Shown here: piece by piece, positions 52,587-60,928 of the stretch | How the letters are laid out: every line of letters begins with the position of its first letter | Numbering within the stretch: the stretch's first letter is position 1 | Source of the DNA: Streptomyces sp. VRA16 Mangrove soil | Lineage (GTDB): Bacteria > Actinomycetota > Actinomycetes > Streptomycetales > Streptomycetaceae | Direction of reading: 5' to 3' | Assembly: GCF_017377775.1 (NCBI RefSeq) | Contig: NZ_JAFVLN010000001.1 | Location: 1 to 64,000, forward strand | Length of the DNA stretch: 64,000 nucleotides | Notes under the pieces: generated by a model | Seen by the model: only the letters and a program-made list of their open reading frames with translations | Told to the model about the DNA's origin: nothing | Database searches by the model: none | Made by a program: the position numbers and the translations under genes

Positions 52587-54344
52587 CTGTCGACCGCCAT
52601 CGTCACCGGTCAGCCGGTCCCCGGGTCGTCCCTGGAGGGCGATCTGCGGGCGCTCGGCTTCGACGTGCGGCTCGCCCCGGACGCGGCCGACGCCGAAGCG
52701 GCGCTCGCGACCGTCCCCGGCGACCAGCGGGTCGCGGTCGTCGACGCGGGTTTCGTGGGCCATGTCCACGCCCTGCGTCTCGGCCTCACCGACCCCCGTT
52801 TCCCCGCCTCGGCGATCCCCGGCGCCGTCACCGTCCAGCCCGCGGCCCGGCAGGCGCTGATCCGGGCGGTCCAGGAGACCGGCACCGCCCCCGACGCCGT
52901 CGCCAAGAGCCTGGAGGCGGCCGGCACCGATGTGCACCGCCCCGAGCTCGGTGAGCTCGTCGCCGCCGTGCCGCACGACCCGCAGGCCCGCAACGAGGTC
53001 CGCCAGCGGGTCGCCGCCGTCGACGACGAGGCGATCCGGCTGCGCACCGCGGTCAAGGCGCGGGACGGCTTCTTCACCACGTACTGCATCAGCCCGTACT
53101 CGCGCTACATCGCGCGCTGGTGCGCACGCCGTGGCCTGACCCCGAACCAGGTCACCACCGCGTCGCTGCTCACCGCCCTGATCGCGGCGGGCTGCGCGGC
53201 CACCGGCACCCGCCCCGGCTTCGTCGCGGCGGGCCTGCTGCTGCTCTTCTCCTTCGTCCTGGACTGCACCGACGGGCAGCTCGCCCGCTACTCGCTGCAG
53301 TACTCGACGCTCGGCGCCTGGCTGGACGCGACCTTCGACCGCGCCAAGGAGTACGCCTACTACGCGGGCCTCGCCCTGGGCGCGGCCCACGCGAGCGGCG
53401 ACGACGTATGGGCCCTCGCCCTCGGCGCGATGGTCCTGCAGACCTGCCGCCACGTCGTCGACTTCTCCTTCAACGAGGCGAACCACGACGCCAGCGCCAA
53501 CACCAGCCCCACCGCCGCCCTCTCCGACAAGCTCGACAGTGTCGGCTGGACGGTCTGGGTGCGCCGGATGATAGTGCTGCCGATCGGCGAACGCTGGGCC
53601 CTCATCGCGCTCTTCACGGCGCTCACCACGCCGCGCATCACCTTCTACGTCCTTCTCGTCGGCTGCGCACTCGCCGCCTGCTACACGACCGCGGGCCGCG
53701 TCCTGCGCTCGCTGACCCGCAAGGCACGCCGTACCGACCGTGCCGCCCTGGCCCTCGCCGATCTCGCCGACTCCGGCCCGATCGCCCGCGCCGTGGCCAA
53801 GGCCGGCAAGAGCCCCGCGGCCCCCGTCGTCGGGCTGATCGGCGGCGTGGCCGTCGTCACGGTGAGCGCCTTCACCGACTTCGGCGGTGTCTGGCCGATC
53901 GTGGCCGCGGCCGTGTACTGCGTCACGTCGGGACTCGCCGTCTCCCGCCCTCTCAAGGGCGCCCTCGACTGGCTCGTCCCCCCGATTTTCCGGGCCTCGG
54001 AGTACCTGACGATCCTGGTCCTCGCGGCCCGCGCGGACGTCCAAGGGGCCCTGCCCGCGGCTTTCGGGCTTGTGGCGGCGGTCGCCTACCATCACTACGA
54101 CACGGTGTACCGCATCCGCGGCGGCACCGGAGCGCCCCCGCACTGGCTGGTGCGGGCGATCGGCGGGCACGAAGGCAGAACGCTGGTGGTCACTGTGCTG
54201 GCCGCGCTGCTCACAAACACAGATTTCACCGTCGCGCTCACGGCGCTCGCCGTGCTCGTGGCACTCGTGGTGCTCGCCGAGAGCATCCGCTTCTGGGTCT
54301 CTGCTGGAGCACCCGCCGTACACGATGAAGGAGAACCCGCATGA
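52587..54344 (+). CDS. CDP-alcohol phosphatidyltransferase with DUF5941-type C-terminus
   Basis: A 585-residue protein: soluble N-terminal part (about 1-150) of unknown fold, a CDP-alcohol phosphotransferase domain (about 170-375) with multiple helices, and a hydrophobic C-terminal region resembling DUF5941. The signature is complete: Asp226, Asp229-Gly, Ala-Arg, Gly, Asp247 and Asp251 (LDCTDGQLAR ... GAWLDATFD). It would transfer a phosphoalcohol from a CDP donor to a lipid or polymer. The start appears to be CTG 52587: AAGGAG lies 9 nt upstream and the frame closes with TGA just before it. The next in-frame GTG (52665) would cut 26 residues. Confidence 0.82.
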   Translation: MSTAIVTGQPVPGSSLEGDLRALGFDVRLAPDAADAEAALATVPGDQRVAVVDAGFVGHVHALRLGLTDPRFPASAIPGAVTVQPAARQALIRAVQETGTAPDAVAKSLEAAGTDVHRPELGELVAAVPHDPQARNEVRQRVAAVDDEAIRLRTAVKARDGFFTTYCISPYSRYIARWCARRGLTPNQVTTASLLTALIAAGCAATGTRPGFVAAGLLLLFSFVLDCTDGQLARYSLQYSTLGAWLDATFDRAKEYAYYAGLALGAAHASGDDVWALALGAMVLQTCRHVVDFSFNEANHDASANTSPTAALSDKLDSVGWTVWVRRMIVLPIGERWALIALFTALTTPRITFYVLLVGCALAACYTTAGRVLRSLTRKARRTDRAALALADLADSGPIARAVAKAGKSPAAPVVGLIGGVAVVTVSAFTDFGGVWPIVAAAVYCVTSGLAVSRPLKGALDWLVPPIFRASEYLTILVLAARADVQGALPAAFGLVAAVAYHHYDTVYRIRGGTGAPPHWLVRAIGGHEGRTLVVTVLAALLTNTDFTVALTALAVLVALVVLAESIRFWVSAGAPAVHDEGEPA

Positions 54345-55093
54345 TCGGCCTCGTCCTGGCCGCCGGCGCCGGCAGCCGGCTCCGCCCCTACACCGAGACG
54401 CTCCCCAAGGCGCTCGTGCCCGTCGCGGGCGAGGGCACCGACAACGAGCTCTCCGTCCTCGACTTCACGCTGAAGAACTTCGCCGAGATCGGCCTCACCG
54501 AGGTCGGCATCATCGTCGGCTACCGCAAGGAGGTCGTTTTCGAGCGCAAGGCGGCGCTCGAGGCGAAGTACGGCCTGAAGCTGACGCTCATCGAGAACGA
54601 CATCGCCGAGAAGTGGAACAACGCCTACTCCCTGTGGTGCGGCCGTGACGCCATCAAGCACTCGGTGATCCTCGCCAACGGTGACACCGTGCACCCGGTC
54701 TCCGTCGAGAAGACGCTGCTCGCCGCCCGCGGCGACGGCAAGAAGATCATCCTCGCGCTCGACACGGTGAAGAACCTGGGCGAAGAGGAGATGAAGGTCG
54801 TCGTGGACCCCGAGAAGGGCGTCCAGAAGATCACGAAGCTGATGGACCCGTCCGAGGCCACCGGCGAGTACATCGGTGTCACCCTCATCGAGGGCGAGGC
54901 CGCCGACGAGCTGGCCGACGCCCTCAAGGCCACGTACGAGCGTGACCCGCAGCTGTACTACGAGGACGGCTACCAGGAGCTCGTGAACCGCGGCTTCAAG
55001 GTCGACGTCGCCCCGATCGGCGACGTCAAGTGGGTCGAGATCGACAACCACGACGACCTCGCCAAGGCCCGGGAGATCGCGTGCCAGTACTGA
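54341..55093 (+). CDS. Nucleotidylyltransferase (CTP:phosphoalcohol cytidylyltransferase-like)
   Basis: A 250-residue sugar-nucleotidyltransferase-fold enzyme. The NTP motif is LAAGAGSRLRPYTETLPKAL, with the metal-binding LANGDTV and Lys in IVGYRKEV. It resembles LicC/phosphocholine cytidylyltransferases. In this context it probably makes a CDP-alcohol, perhaps CDP-glycerol from the G1PDH product. It overlaps the previous gene (ATGA) and the next gene starts inside its tail, so translation is coupled. Confidence 0.85.
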   Translation: MIGLVLAAGAGSRLRPYTETLPKALVPVAGEGTDNELSVLDFTLKNFAEIGLTEVGIIVGYRKEVVFERKAALEAKYGLKLTLIENDIAEKWNNAYSLWCGRDAIKHSVILANGDTVHPVSVEKTLLAARGDGKKIILALDTVKNLGEEEMKVVVDPEKGVQKITKLMDPSEATGEYIGVTLIEGEAADELADALKATYERDPQLYYEDGYQELVNRGFKVDVAPIGDVKWVEIDNHDDLAKAREIACQY

Positions 55094-56148
55094 CGAGGCT
55101 GATTCCCTCGCCGGTCGTCGTCGACATCCGGCCGGGGGCGCTCGACGACCTGGCCAAGGTCCTCGCCGACCAGAGGATCTCGTCGTCGCAGGGGTGCCTG
55201 GCCATCGCGATCAGCGGTGGTTCGGGCGCCGCCCTGCGGGCCCGCCTGGAGCCCTCGCTGCCCACGGCCGAATGGTTCGAGGTCGGCGGCGGCACGCTGG
55301 ACGACGCCATCAAGCTCGCCGACGACATCAAGAAGGCGGGCCGCTTCGACGCCATCGTCGGCCTCGGCGGCGGCAAGATCATCGACTGCGGCAAGTTCGC
55401 CGCGGCCCGGGTCGGTCTGCCGCTGGTCGCCGTCGCGACGAACCTGTCGCACGACGGCCTCTGCTCGCCCGTCGCGACCCTCGACAACGACGCGGGCCGC
55501 GGCTCCTACGGCGTGCCGAACCCGATCGCCGTCGTGATCGACCTCGACATCATCCGTGAGGCTCCGGTCCGCTTCGTGCGCTCCGGCATCGGCGACGCCC
55601 TGTCCAACATCTCCGCGGTCGCGGACTGGGAGCTCGCCGCCCGCGAGCGCGGCGAGGACATCGACGGTCTCGCGGCCGCCATGGCCCGTCAGGCCGGTGA
55701 GGCCGTCCTGCGGCACCCCGGCGGCGTCGGCGACGACGGTTTCCTCCAGGTGCTCGCCGAGGGCCTGGTCATGACCGGTATCGCCATGTCGGTCTCGGGC
55801 GACTCGCGGCCGGCCTCGGGGGCCTGCCACGAGATCAACCACGCCTTCGACCTCCTCTACCCCAAGCGCGCCGCCAGCCACGGCGAGCAGTGCGGCCTGG
55901 GCGCGGCCTTCGCGATGCACCTGCGCGGTGCCCACGACGAGTCCGCGTACATGGCCGAGGTGCTGCGCCGCCACGGGCTGCCCGTGCTGCCCGAGGAGAT
56001 CGGCTTCACCGTGGACGAGTTCGTCAAGGTCGTGGAGTTCGCTCCGCAGACCCGGCCGGGCCGCTACACGATCCTCGAACACCTCAACCTCTCCGCCGAC
56101 CAGATCAGGGACGCCTACGCCGACTATGCAAAAGCCATCGGTAGCTGA
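55081..56148 (+). CDS. Glycerol-1-phosphate dehydrogenase-like enzyme (AraM/EgsA family)
   Basis: A 355-residue iron-containing-alcohol-dehydrogenase-fold enzyme. NAD motif GLGGGKIID (94-102), NLSHDG (121-126), and metal ligands Asp172, His250 and His267 in GDALS, ACHEINH and SHGEQ fit the AraM/G1PDH family. It would reduce dihydroxyacetone phosphate to sn-glycerol-1-phosphate, the archaeal stereoisomer, unusual in bacteria. The GTG at 55081 overlaps the previous gene by 13 bp. No PcrB-like prenyl transferase lies beside it. Confidence 0.85.
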   Translation: MPVLTRLIPSPVVVDIRPGALDDLAKVLADQRISSSQGCLAIAISGGSGAALRARLEPSLPTAEWFEVGGGTLDDAIKLADDIKKAGRFDAIVGLGGGKIIDCGKFAAARVGLPLVAVATNLSHDGLCSPVATLDNDAGRGSYGVPNPIAVVIDLDIIREAPVRFVRSGIGDALSNISAVADWELAARERGEDIDGLAAAMARQAGEAVLRHPGGVGDDGFLQVLAEGLVMTGIAMSVSGDSRPASGACHEINHAFDLLYPKRAASHGEQCGLGAAFAMHLRGAHDESAYMAEVLRRHGLPVLPEEIGFTVDEFVKVVEFAPQTRPGRYTILEHLNLSADQIRDAYADYAKAIGS

Positions 56149-56905
56149 GCTCCGCCCGGTCGTCCACCCCGCCGGGGTGAAGGACCGCCGGAGCGGTGAG
56201 CACTGGATGGGCCGGCTCTACATGCGCGAGATCTCGCTGCGTGTCGACCGCCACCTGGTGAACACCAAGGTCACGCCCAACCAGCTGACCTACCTGATGA
56301 CCGTCTGCGGTGTCCTGGCCGCCCCCGCGCTGCTCGTCCCGGGCATCTGGGGCGCGGTCCTCGGCGTCGTGGCCGTGCAGCTGTACCTGCTGCTCGACTG
56401 TGTCGACGGCGAGATCGCCCGCTGGCGCAAGCAGTACTCGCTCGCGGGCGTCTGGATGGACCGCGTCGGCGCGTACCTCACCGACGCGGCCGTGCTCGTG
56501 GGCTTCGGCCTGCGCGCCGCCGACGTGTGGGGCTCCGGCCGGATCGACTGGCTCTGGGCCTTCCTCGGCACGCTCGCCGCGCTCGGCGCCATCCTGATCA
56601 AGGCGGAGACGGACCTCGTCGGCCTCGCCCGTGCCGCCAGCGGCAAGGAGCAGGTCAAGGAGTCCGCGTCCGAGATGCGCTCCTCCGGCATGGCGCTCGC
56701 CCGCAGGGCGGCCGCCGCGTTCAAGTTCCACCGGCTCATCCTCGGCATCGAGGCGTCACTGCTCATCCTGGTCCTCGCGATCGTGGACCACGTCCGCGGT
56801 GACCTGTTCTTCTCGCGCCTGGGTGTGGCCGTCCTCGCGGGCATCGCGCTCCTGCAGACCCTGCTCCACCTCGTGTCCATCCTCGCGTCGAGCAGGCTGA
56901 AGTGA
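56126..56905 (+). CDS. CDP-alcohol phosphatidyltransferase-fold protein lacking the fourth Asp
   Basis: A 259-residue membrane protein with the CDP-alcohol phosphotransferase fold. The signature starts normally (Asp91, Asp94-Gly95, Ala98-Arg99, Gly108, Asp112) but position 116, which should be the catalytic Asp, is Ala (MDRVGAYLTD). It may be inactive as a transferase, or use another residue (Asp120). It overlaps the previous gene by 23 bp and the next by 4 (GTGA). ATG 56126 is chosen as the first start giving an N-terminus like the family. Confidence 0.85.
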   Translation: MQKPSVAELRPVVHPAGVKDRRSGEHWMGRLYMREISLRVDRHLVNTKVTPNQLTYLMTVCGVLAAPALLVPGIWGAVLGVVAVQLYLLLDCVDGEIARWRKQYSLAGVWMDRVGAYLTDAAVLVGFGLRAADVWGSGRIDWLWAFLGTLAALGAILIKAETDLVGLARAASGKEQVKESASEMRSSGMALARRAAAAFKFHRLILGIEASLLILVLAIVDHVRGDLFFSRLGVAVLAGIALLQTLLHLVSILASSRLK

Positions 56906-57795
56906 GCGCGGACATACAGCGGCTGAAGGTCGGTGCGGTCGTCATCACCATGGGCAACCGCCCGGCCGAACTCCGCGCGCTCCTCGACTCGGTCGCCAAG
57001 CAGGAAGGCGACCCGGTCGAGGTGGTCGTCGTCGGCAACGGCTCCCCGGTTCCCGACGTCCCCGAGGGCGTACGCACCGTGGAGCTGCCCGAGAACCTCG
57101 GCATCCCCGGCGGCCGCAACGTCGGCATCGAAGCCTTCGGTCCCTCGGGCTCCGACGTCGACATCCTGATGTTCCTGGACGACGACGGCCTGCTGCCGCT
57201 CACGGACACGGCCCAGAAGTGCCGCGAGGCCTTCGCCGCCGACCCGAAGCTCGGCATCGTCAGCTTCCGCATCGCCGACCCGGAGACGGGCGTCACCCAG
57301 CGCCGGCACGTCCCGCGCCTGCGCGCCGCCGACCCGATGCGCTCCTCGCGTGTGACGACCTTCCTCGGCGGCGCCAACGCCTGCCGCACCCGGGTCATCG
57401 CCGAGGTCGGCGGGCTGCCCGACGAGTTCTTCTACGCCCACGAGGAGACCGACCTCGCCTGGCGTGCCCTCGACGCGGGCTGGATGATCGACTACCGCGC
57501 CGACATGGTGCTGCACCACCCGACCACGGCCCCGTCCCGGCACGCGGTCTACCACCGGATGGTCGCCCGCAACCGCGTCTGGCTCGCCCGGCGCAATCTG
57601 CCGGCGCCGCTGGTCCCCGTCTACCTCGGGGTGTGGCTGCTGCTCACCCTGGTGCGCCGCCCTTCGGGCCCTGCCCTCAAGGCATGGTTCGGCGGGTTCA
57701 AAGAGGGCTGGACCAGCCCCTGCGGCCCCCGGCGGCCCATGAAATGGCGTACCGTGTGGCGGCTCACCCGACTGGGCCGACCTCCCGTGATCTGA
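56902..57795 (+). CDS. Family 2 glycosyltransferase
   Basis: A 297-residue GT-A-fold transferase. The donor site has ITMGNRPAELRALLDSV, VGNGS and the metal-binding FLDDDG (DxD-like) motif; EETDLAWRALDAGW is the typical acceptor-side segment. It would add a sugar to the product of the cluster, perhaps using UDP-galactose from GalE. The C-terminal helix includes an amphipathic stretch (LVPVYLGVWLLLTLV) that may bind the membrane. It starts with GTG overlapping the upstream stop. Confidence 0.88.
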   Translation: MSADIQRLKVGAVVITMGNRPAELRALLDSVAKQEGDPVEVVVVGNGSPVPDVPEGVRTVELPENLGIPGGRNVGIEAFGPSGSDVDILMFLDDDGLLPLTDTAQKCREAFAADPKLGIVSFRIADPETGVTQRRHVPRLRAADPMRSSRVTTFLGGANACRTRVIAEVGGLPDEFFYAHEETDLAWRALDAGWMIDYRADMVLHHPTTAPSRHAVYHRMVARNRVWLARRNLPAPLVPVYLGVWLLLTLVRRPSGPALKAWFGGFKEGWTSPCGPRRPMKWRTVWRLTRLGRPPVI

Positions 57796-57890
57796 CAAGC
57801 TCTTCTCTGAGAGCATGCGGGGCGAAACCTGTCCTCTGCTTGTGCCGATGCCCGACCAGGCTGCGCTTTTGAAGACGAAAGTTCCCTTCT

Positions 57891-58820
57891 GTGAGTGAGA
57901 CAACGCATGACGGCGGAGTCGCGGTGACCGCGCCCCCGTCGCCCGACGACGGGCTCTCCCCTGCCGAGCTCGCCGCCAAGTACGGCTTGTCCGTCAGCGG
58001 TGCCCGCCCCGGCCTGGGCGAGTACGTACGCCAGCTGTGGGGCCGGCGGCACTTCATCATCGCCTTCTCGCAGGCGAAGCTGACCGCCCAGTACAGCCAG
58101 GCCAAGCTCGGCCAGGTCTGGCAGGTGGCGACGCCGCTGCTCAACGCCGTCGTCTACTACTTGATCTTCGGCCTGATCCTGGGCACCAGCAAGGGCATGT
58201 CGCACGACGTGTTCATCCCGTTCCTGGTGACCGGTGTCTTCGTCTTCACGTTCACGCAGTCGTCCGTGATGGCGGGCGTGCGGGCGATCGCCGGCAACCT
58301 CGGCCTCGTGCGCGCCCTGCACTTCCCGCGGGCGTCGCTGCCCATCTCGTTCGCGCTGCAGCAGCTCCAGCAGCTGCTGTTCTCGATGATCGTGCTGTTC
58401 ATCGTGGCGTGCGGCTTCGGCAGCTACCCGAGCCTGTCGTGGCTGCTGATCGTCCCGGCCCTCGCCCTGCAGTTCTGCTTCAACATGGGCCTGGCGCTGA
58501 TCATGGCCAGGGCGGGCTCGAAGACCCCCGACCTCGCGCAGCTCATGCCGTTCGTGATGCGTACGTGGATGTACGCGTCCGGCGTCATGTTCTCGATCCC
58601 GGTCATGCTGAAGGACAAGCCGCAGTGGATCGCGGACGTCCTGCAGTACAACCCCGCGGCCATCTACATGGACCTGATCCGCTTCGCGCTCATCGACGGC
58701 TACGGTTCCGACAACCTGCCGCCGCACGTCTGGGTGGTCGCGCTCGGCTGGGCCGTGGTCGTCGCCGTCGGCGGCTTCGTCTACTTCTGGAAGGCAGAGG
58801 AGCGGTACGGCCGTGGCTGA
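57891..58820 (+). CDS. Wzm/TagG-type polysaccharide ABC exporter permease
   Basis: A 309-residue permease of the ABC-2 type with six predicted helices after a cytoplasmic N-terminus of about 60 residues. Sequences GQVWQVATPLLNAVVYYLIFGLIL and PFVMRTWMYASGVMFSIPVML are typical of Wzm/TagG. It moves a lipid-linked glycan or teichoic acid-like polymer across the membrane. It begins at GTG 57891, 95 nt after the glycosyltransferase, and overlaps the ATPase gene by 8 bp. Confidence 0.9.
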   Translation: MSETTHDGGVAVTAPPSPDDGLSPAELAAKYGLSVSGARPGLGEYVRQLWGRRHFIIAFSQAKLTAQYSQAKLGQVWQVATPLLNAVVYYLIFGLILGTSKGMSHDVFIPFLVTGVFVFTFTQSSVMAGVRAIAGNLGLVRALHFPRASLPISFALQQLQQLLFSMIVLFIVACGFGSYPSLSWLLIVPALALQFCFNMGLALIMARAGSKTPDLAQLMPFVMRTWMYASGVMFSIPVMLKDKPQWIADVLQYNPAAIYMDLIRFALIDGYGSDNLPPHVWVVALGWAVVVAVGGFVYFWKAEERYGRG

Positions 58821-59598
58821 TCTCGACAAGACGTCCGATGCCCGGATCCCCACGGTCATCGCCGACGAACTGCACATCGTCTACCGCGTCAACGGCGCCA
58901 GGACGGGCAAGGGCAGCGCCACCTCGGCGCTGAGCCGCATACTCAGGCGCGGGGAGGAGCGCGGCGTCCGAAAGGTGCACGCCGTACGTGGCGTCTCCTT
59001 CACCTCCTACCGCGGCGAGGCCATCGGCCTGATCGGCTCGAACGGATCGGGCAAGTCGACGCTGCTGCGCGCCATCGCGGGCCTGCTGCCCGCCGAGAAG
59101 GGCAAGGTCTACACCGACGGCCAGCCCTCACTGCTCGGCGTCAACGCGGCCCTGATGAACGACCTGACGGGCGAGCGCAACGTCATCCTCGGCGGCCTGG
59201 CCATGGGTATGCCGCGCGAGGAGATCAAGGCGCGCTATCAGGACATCGTCGACTTCTCGGGCATCAACGAGAAGGGCGACTTCATCACGCTCCCCATGCG
59301 GACGTACTCGTCCGGCATGGCGGCGCGCCTGCGCTTCTCCATCGCGGCCGCCAAGGACCACGACGTCCTCATGATCGACGAGGCCCTGGCCACGGGTGAC
59401 CGCAAGTTCCAGAAGCGTTCCGAGGCCCGCATCCGTGAGCTGCGCAAGGAGGCCGGCACGGTCTTCCTCGTCAGCCACAACAACAAGTCCATCCGCGACA
59501 CCTGTGACCGCGTTCTGTGGCTGGAGCGGGGCGAACTGCGTATGGACGGTCCGACGGCCGAGGTACTCAAGGAGTACGAGAAGTTCACGGGCAAGTAA
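58813..59598 (+). CDS. Wzt/TagH-type polysaccharide ABC exporter ATPase
   Basis: A 261-residue ATPase with Walker A GSNGSGKST, signature-like YSSGMAARLRFSIA and Walker B VLMIDEALATGD; YSSGM is the TagH/Wzt form of the signature. There is no C-terminal carbohydrate-binding extension, so it likely exports without recognising a capped end. The N-terminal region contains the usual KVHAVRGVSF. It is the last gene of the cluster; a terminator follows 26 nt later. Confidence 0.92.
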   Translation: MADLDKTSDARIPTVIADELHIVYRVNGARTGKGSATSALSRILRRGEERGVRKVHAVRGVSFTSYRGEAIGLIGSNGSGKSTLLRAIAGLLPAEKGKVYTDGQPSLLGVNAALMNDLTGERNVILGGLAMGMPREEIKARYQDIVDFSGINEKGDFITLPMRTYSSGMAARLRFSIAAAKDHDVLMIDEALATGDRKFQKRSEARIRELRKEAGTVFLVSHNNKSIRDTCDRVLWLERGELRMDGPTAEVLKEYEKFTGK

Positions 59599-59623
59599 CC
59601 CGCGAACCCGTTGTCGACGTCTT

Positions 59624-59655
59624 AAGGCCCCACCGGCTCGTGGCGGTGGGGCCTT
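59624..59655 (+). terminator. Strong terminator after the exporter ATPase
   Basis: AAGGCCCCACCG (59624-59635) pairs perfectly with CGGTGGGGCCTT (59644-59655), with an 8-nt loop and a short T-rich end. It closes the CDP-alcohol cluster and separates it from the hopanoid operon. Confidence 0.85.
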
Positions 59656-59798
59656 TGATATGCCTGTACAGGCCAACTAGATTCCGGCCGGGGTTCCGAC
59701 CGTGGTCAAGGAGAGGTCAACTTCCTTGCGCCCAGGGAATCTTGGCGTCAATCGGTGTGTTGTTGTGATGTGCAGAACACCCCGCCGTGGCGGCCGTC

Positions 59799-59810
59799 GT
59801 TGTACAACGT
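59799..59810. promoter_or_regulatory. 12-bp palindrome in the hopanoid operon upstream region
   Basis: CGTTGTACAACG is a perfect palindrome. It lies 151 bp before the 22-codon ORF and 216 bp before hpnC, in an otherwise empty, relatively AT-rich 305-bp gap (59656-59960). It may be a repressor or activator site. No promoter could be fixed with certainty. Confidence 0.4.
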
Positions 59811-59960
59811 AAGCTGTACCGGTGCCGAATCGCGGCAAGTGGGGCGATATTGCACGGCTTCCGGGCCTGATGGGGGAGGGTCGGTTGTGGGGACGGCCGG
59901 GCGGCGTGTCCGAAATAGGATGTATTGGGTCCGCAGTGTAGAACGGGAGATGTGACGGCA

Positions 59961-60029
59961 ATGGCTACGGAAACTCTCCAGGTCCACGAGGCTTTCGCCG
60001 TCGTTCCGGAAGCGGACCGCGCGCGGTGA
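59961..60029 (+). CDS. 22-codon ORF coupled to hpnC
   Basis: ATG 59961 opens a 22-residue frame (MATETLQVHEAFAVVPEADR, then AR) whose TGA overlaps the GTG of hpnC (GTGA). The overlap implies that translating it would deliver ribosomes to hpnC. GGGAGA lies about 10 nt upstream. I recognise no function; it may be a regulatory leader. Confidence 0.5.
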   Translation: MATETLQVHEAFAVVPEADRAR

Positions 60030-60928
60030 GCGCATCCTCTCGTGTGCGCCCGGACTCCACGACGGACGCCACCCTCGACAAGGCCGCCGACGAGAACTTC
60101 CCGGTGGCCCCCGCCTTCCTGCCGCGCGCGTGGCGCGACGACCTGATGGCCGTGTACGGCTTCGCGCGCCTGGTCGACGACATCGGGGACGGCGACCTCG
60201 CTCCCGGCGGCGCGGACGCCCGACACCTGGGCGTCTCACTCGAACGGGCCGACGACCGGCTCGCGATGCTGGACGCCTTCGAGGCCGACCTGCACCGCGT
60301 CTTCGACGGGACCCCGCGCCACCCCCTGCTGCGCGCCCTGCAGCCCACCGTCCGCCGCCGTTCGCTCACCCCCGAGCCGTTCCTCGGCCTCGTCCAGGCC
60401 AACCGCCAGGACCAGCTGGTCACGCGCTACGAGACCTACGACGACCTGCTCGCCTACTGCGAGCTGTCCGCCAACCCCGTCGGCCGTCTCGTCCTCGCCA
60501 TCACCGGCACCTCGACCCCCGAGCGCATCCGGCGCTCGGACGCGGTCTGCACGGGACTGCAGATCGTGGAACACCTGCAGGACGTGGCCGAGGATCTCGG
60601 CCGCGACCGCATCTACCTGCCCGCAGAGGACATGAAACAGTTCCACGTCCAGGAGGCGGATCTCGCCGCACCGACCGCAGGCGCCTCGGTGCGCGCCCTG
60701 GTCGCGTTCGAAGCGGATCGCGCCCTGCGGCTCTTGAATGAAGGCACCCCCCTCGTGGGTAGCGTCCACGGCAGATTGAAGCTGCTGCTGGCCGGTTTCG
60801 TGGCAGGGGGGAAGGCTGCGGTCCATGCGATCGCCGCCGCGAAGTACGACGTCCTTCCTGGACCACCGAAGCCCACCAAGCTCCGGCTGCTGCGCGAGGT
60901 GGGAGCGACTCTGCGAGGAGAGGGGTGA
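60026..60928 (+). CDS. hpnC: Hydroxysqualene synthase HpnC
   Basis: A 300-residue squalene/phytoene synthase-fold enzyme. In the three-enzyme route HpnC converts presqualene diphosphate to hydroxysqualene. Aspartate-rich motifs LVDDIGD and LQDVAEDLGRDRIYLP are present. It is upstream of HpnD and HpnE, so squalene is made for hopanoids. The GTG start is in the GTGA overlap with the preceding 22-codon ORF, and its own TGA overlaps hpnD. Confidence 0.93.
   Translation: MSASSRVRPDSTTDATLDKAADENFPVAPAFLPRAWRDDLMAVYGFARLVDDIGDGDLAPGGADARHLGVSLERADDRLAMLDAFEADLHRVFDGTPRHPLLRALQPTVRRRSLTPEPFLGLVQANRQDQLVTRYETYDDLLAYCELSANPVGRLVLAITGTSTPERIRRSDAVCTGLQIVEHLQDVAEDLGRDRIYLPAEDMKQFHVQEADLAAPTAGASVRALVAFEADRALRLLNEGTPLVGSVHGRLKLLLAGFVAGGKAAVHAIAAAKYDVLPGPPKPTKLRLLREVGATLRGEG

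Noticed and set aside
52473..54323. 616-residue leftward frame opposite the CDP-alcohol transferase
   Set aside because: The rightward frame has a full CDP-alcohol signature and membrane helices; this one is low-complexity and charged.
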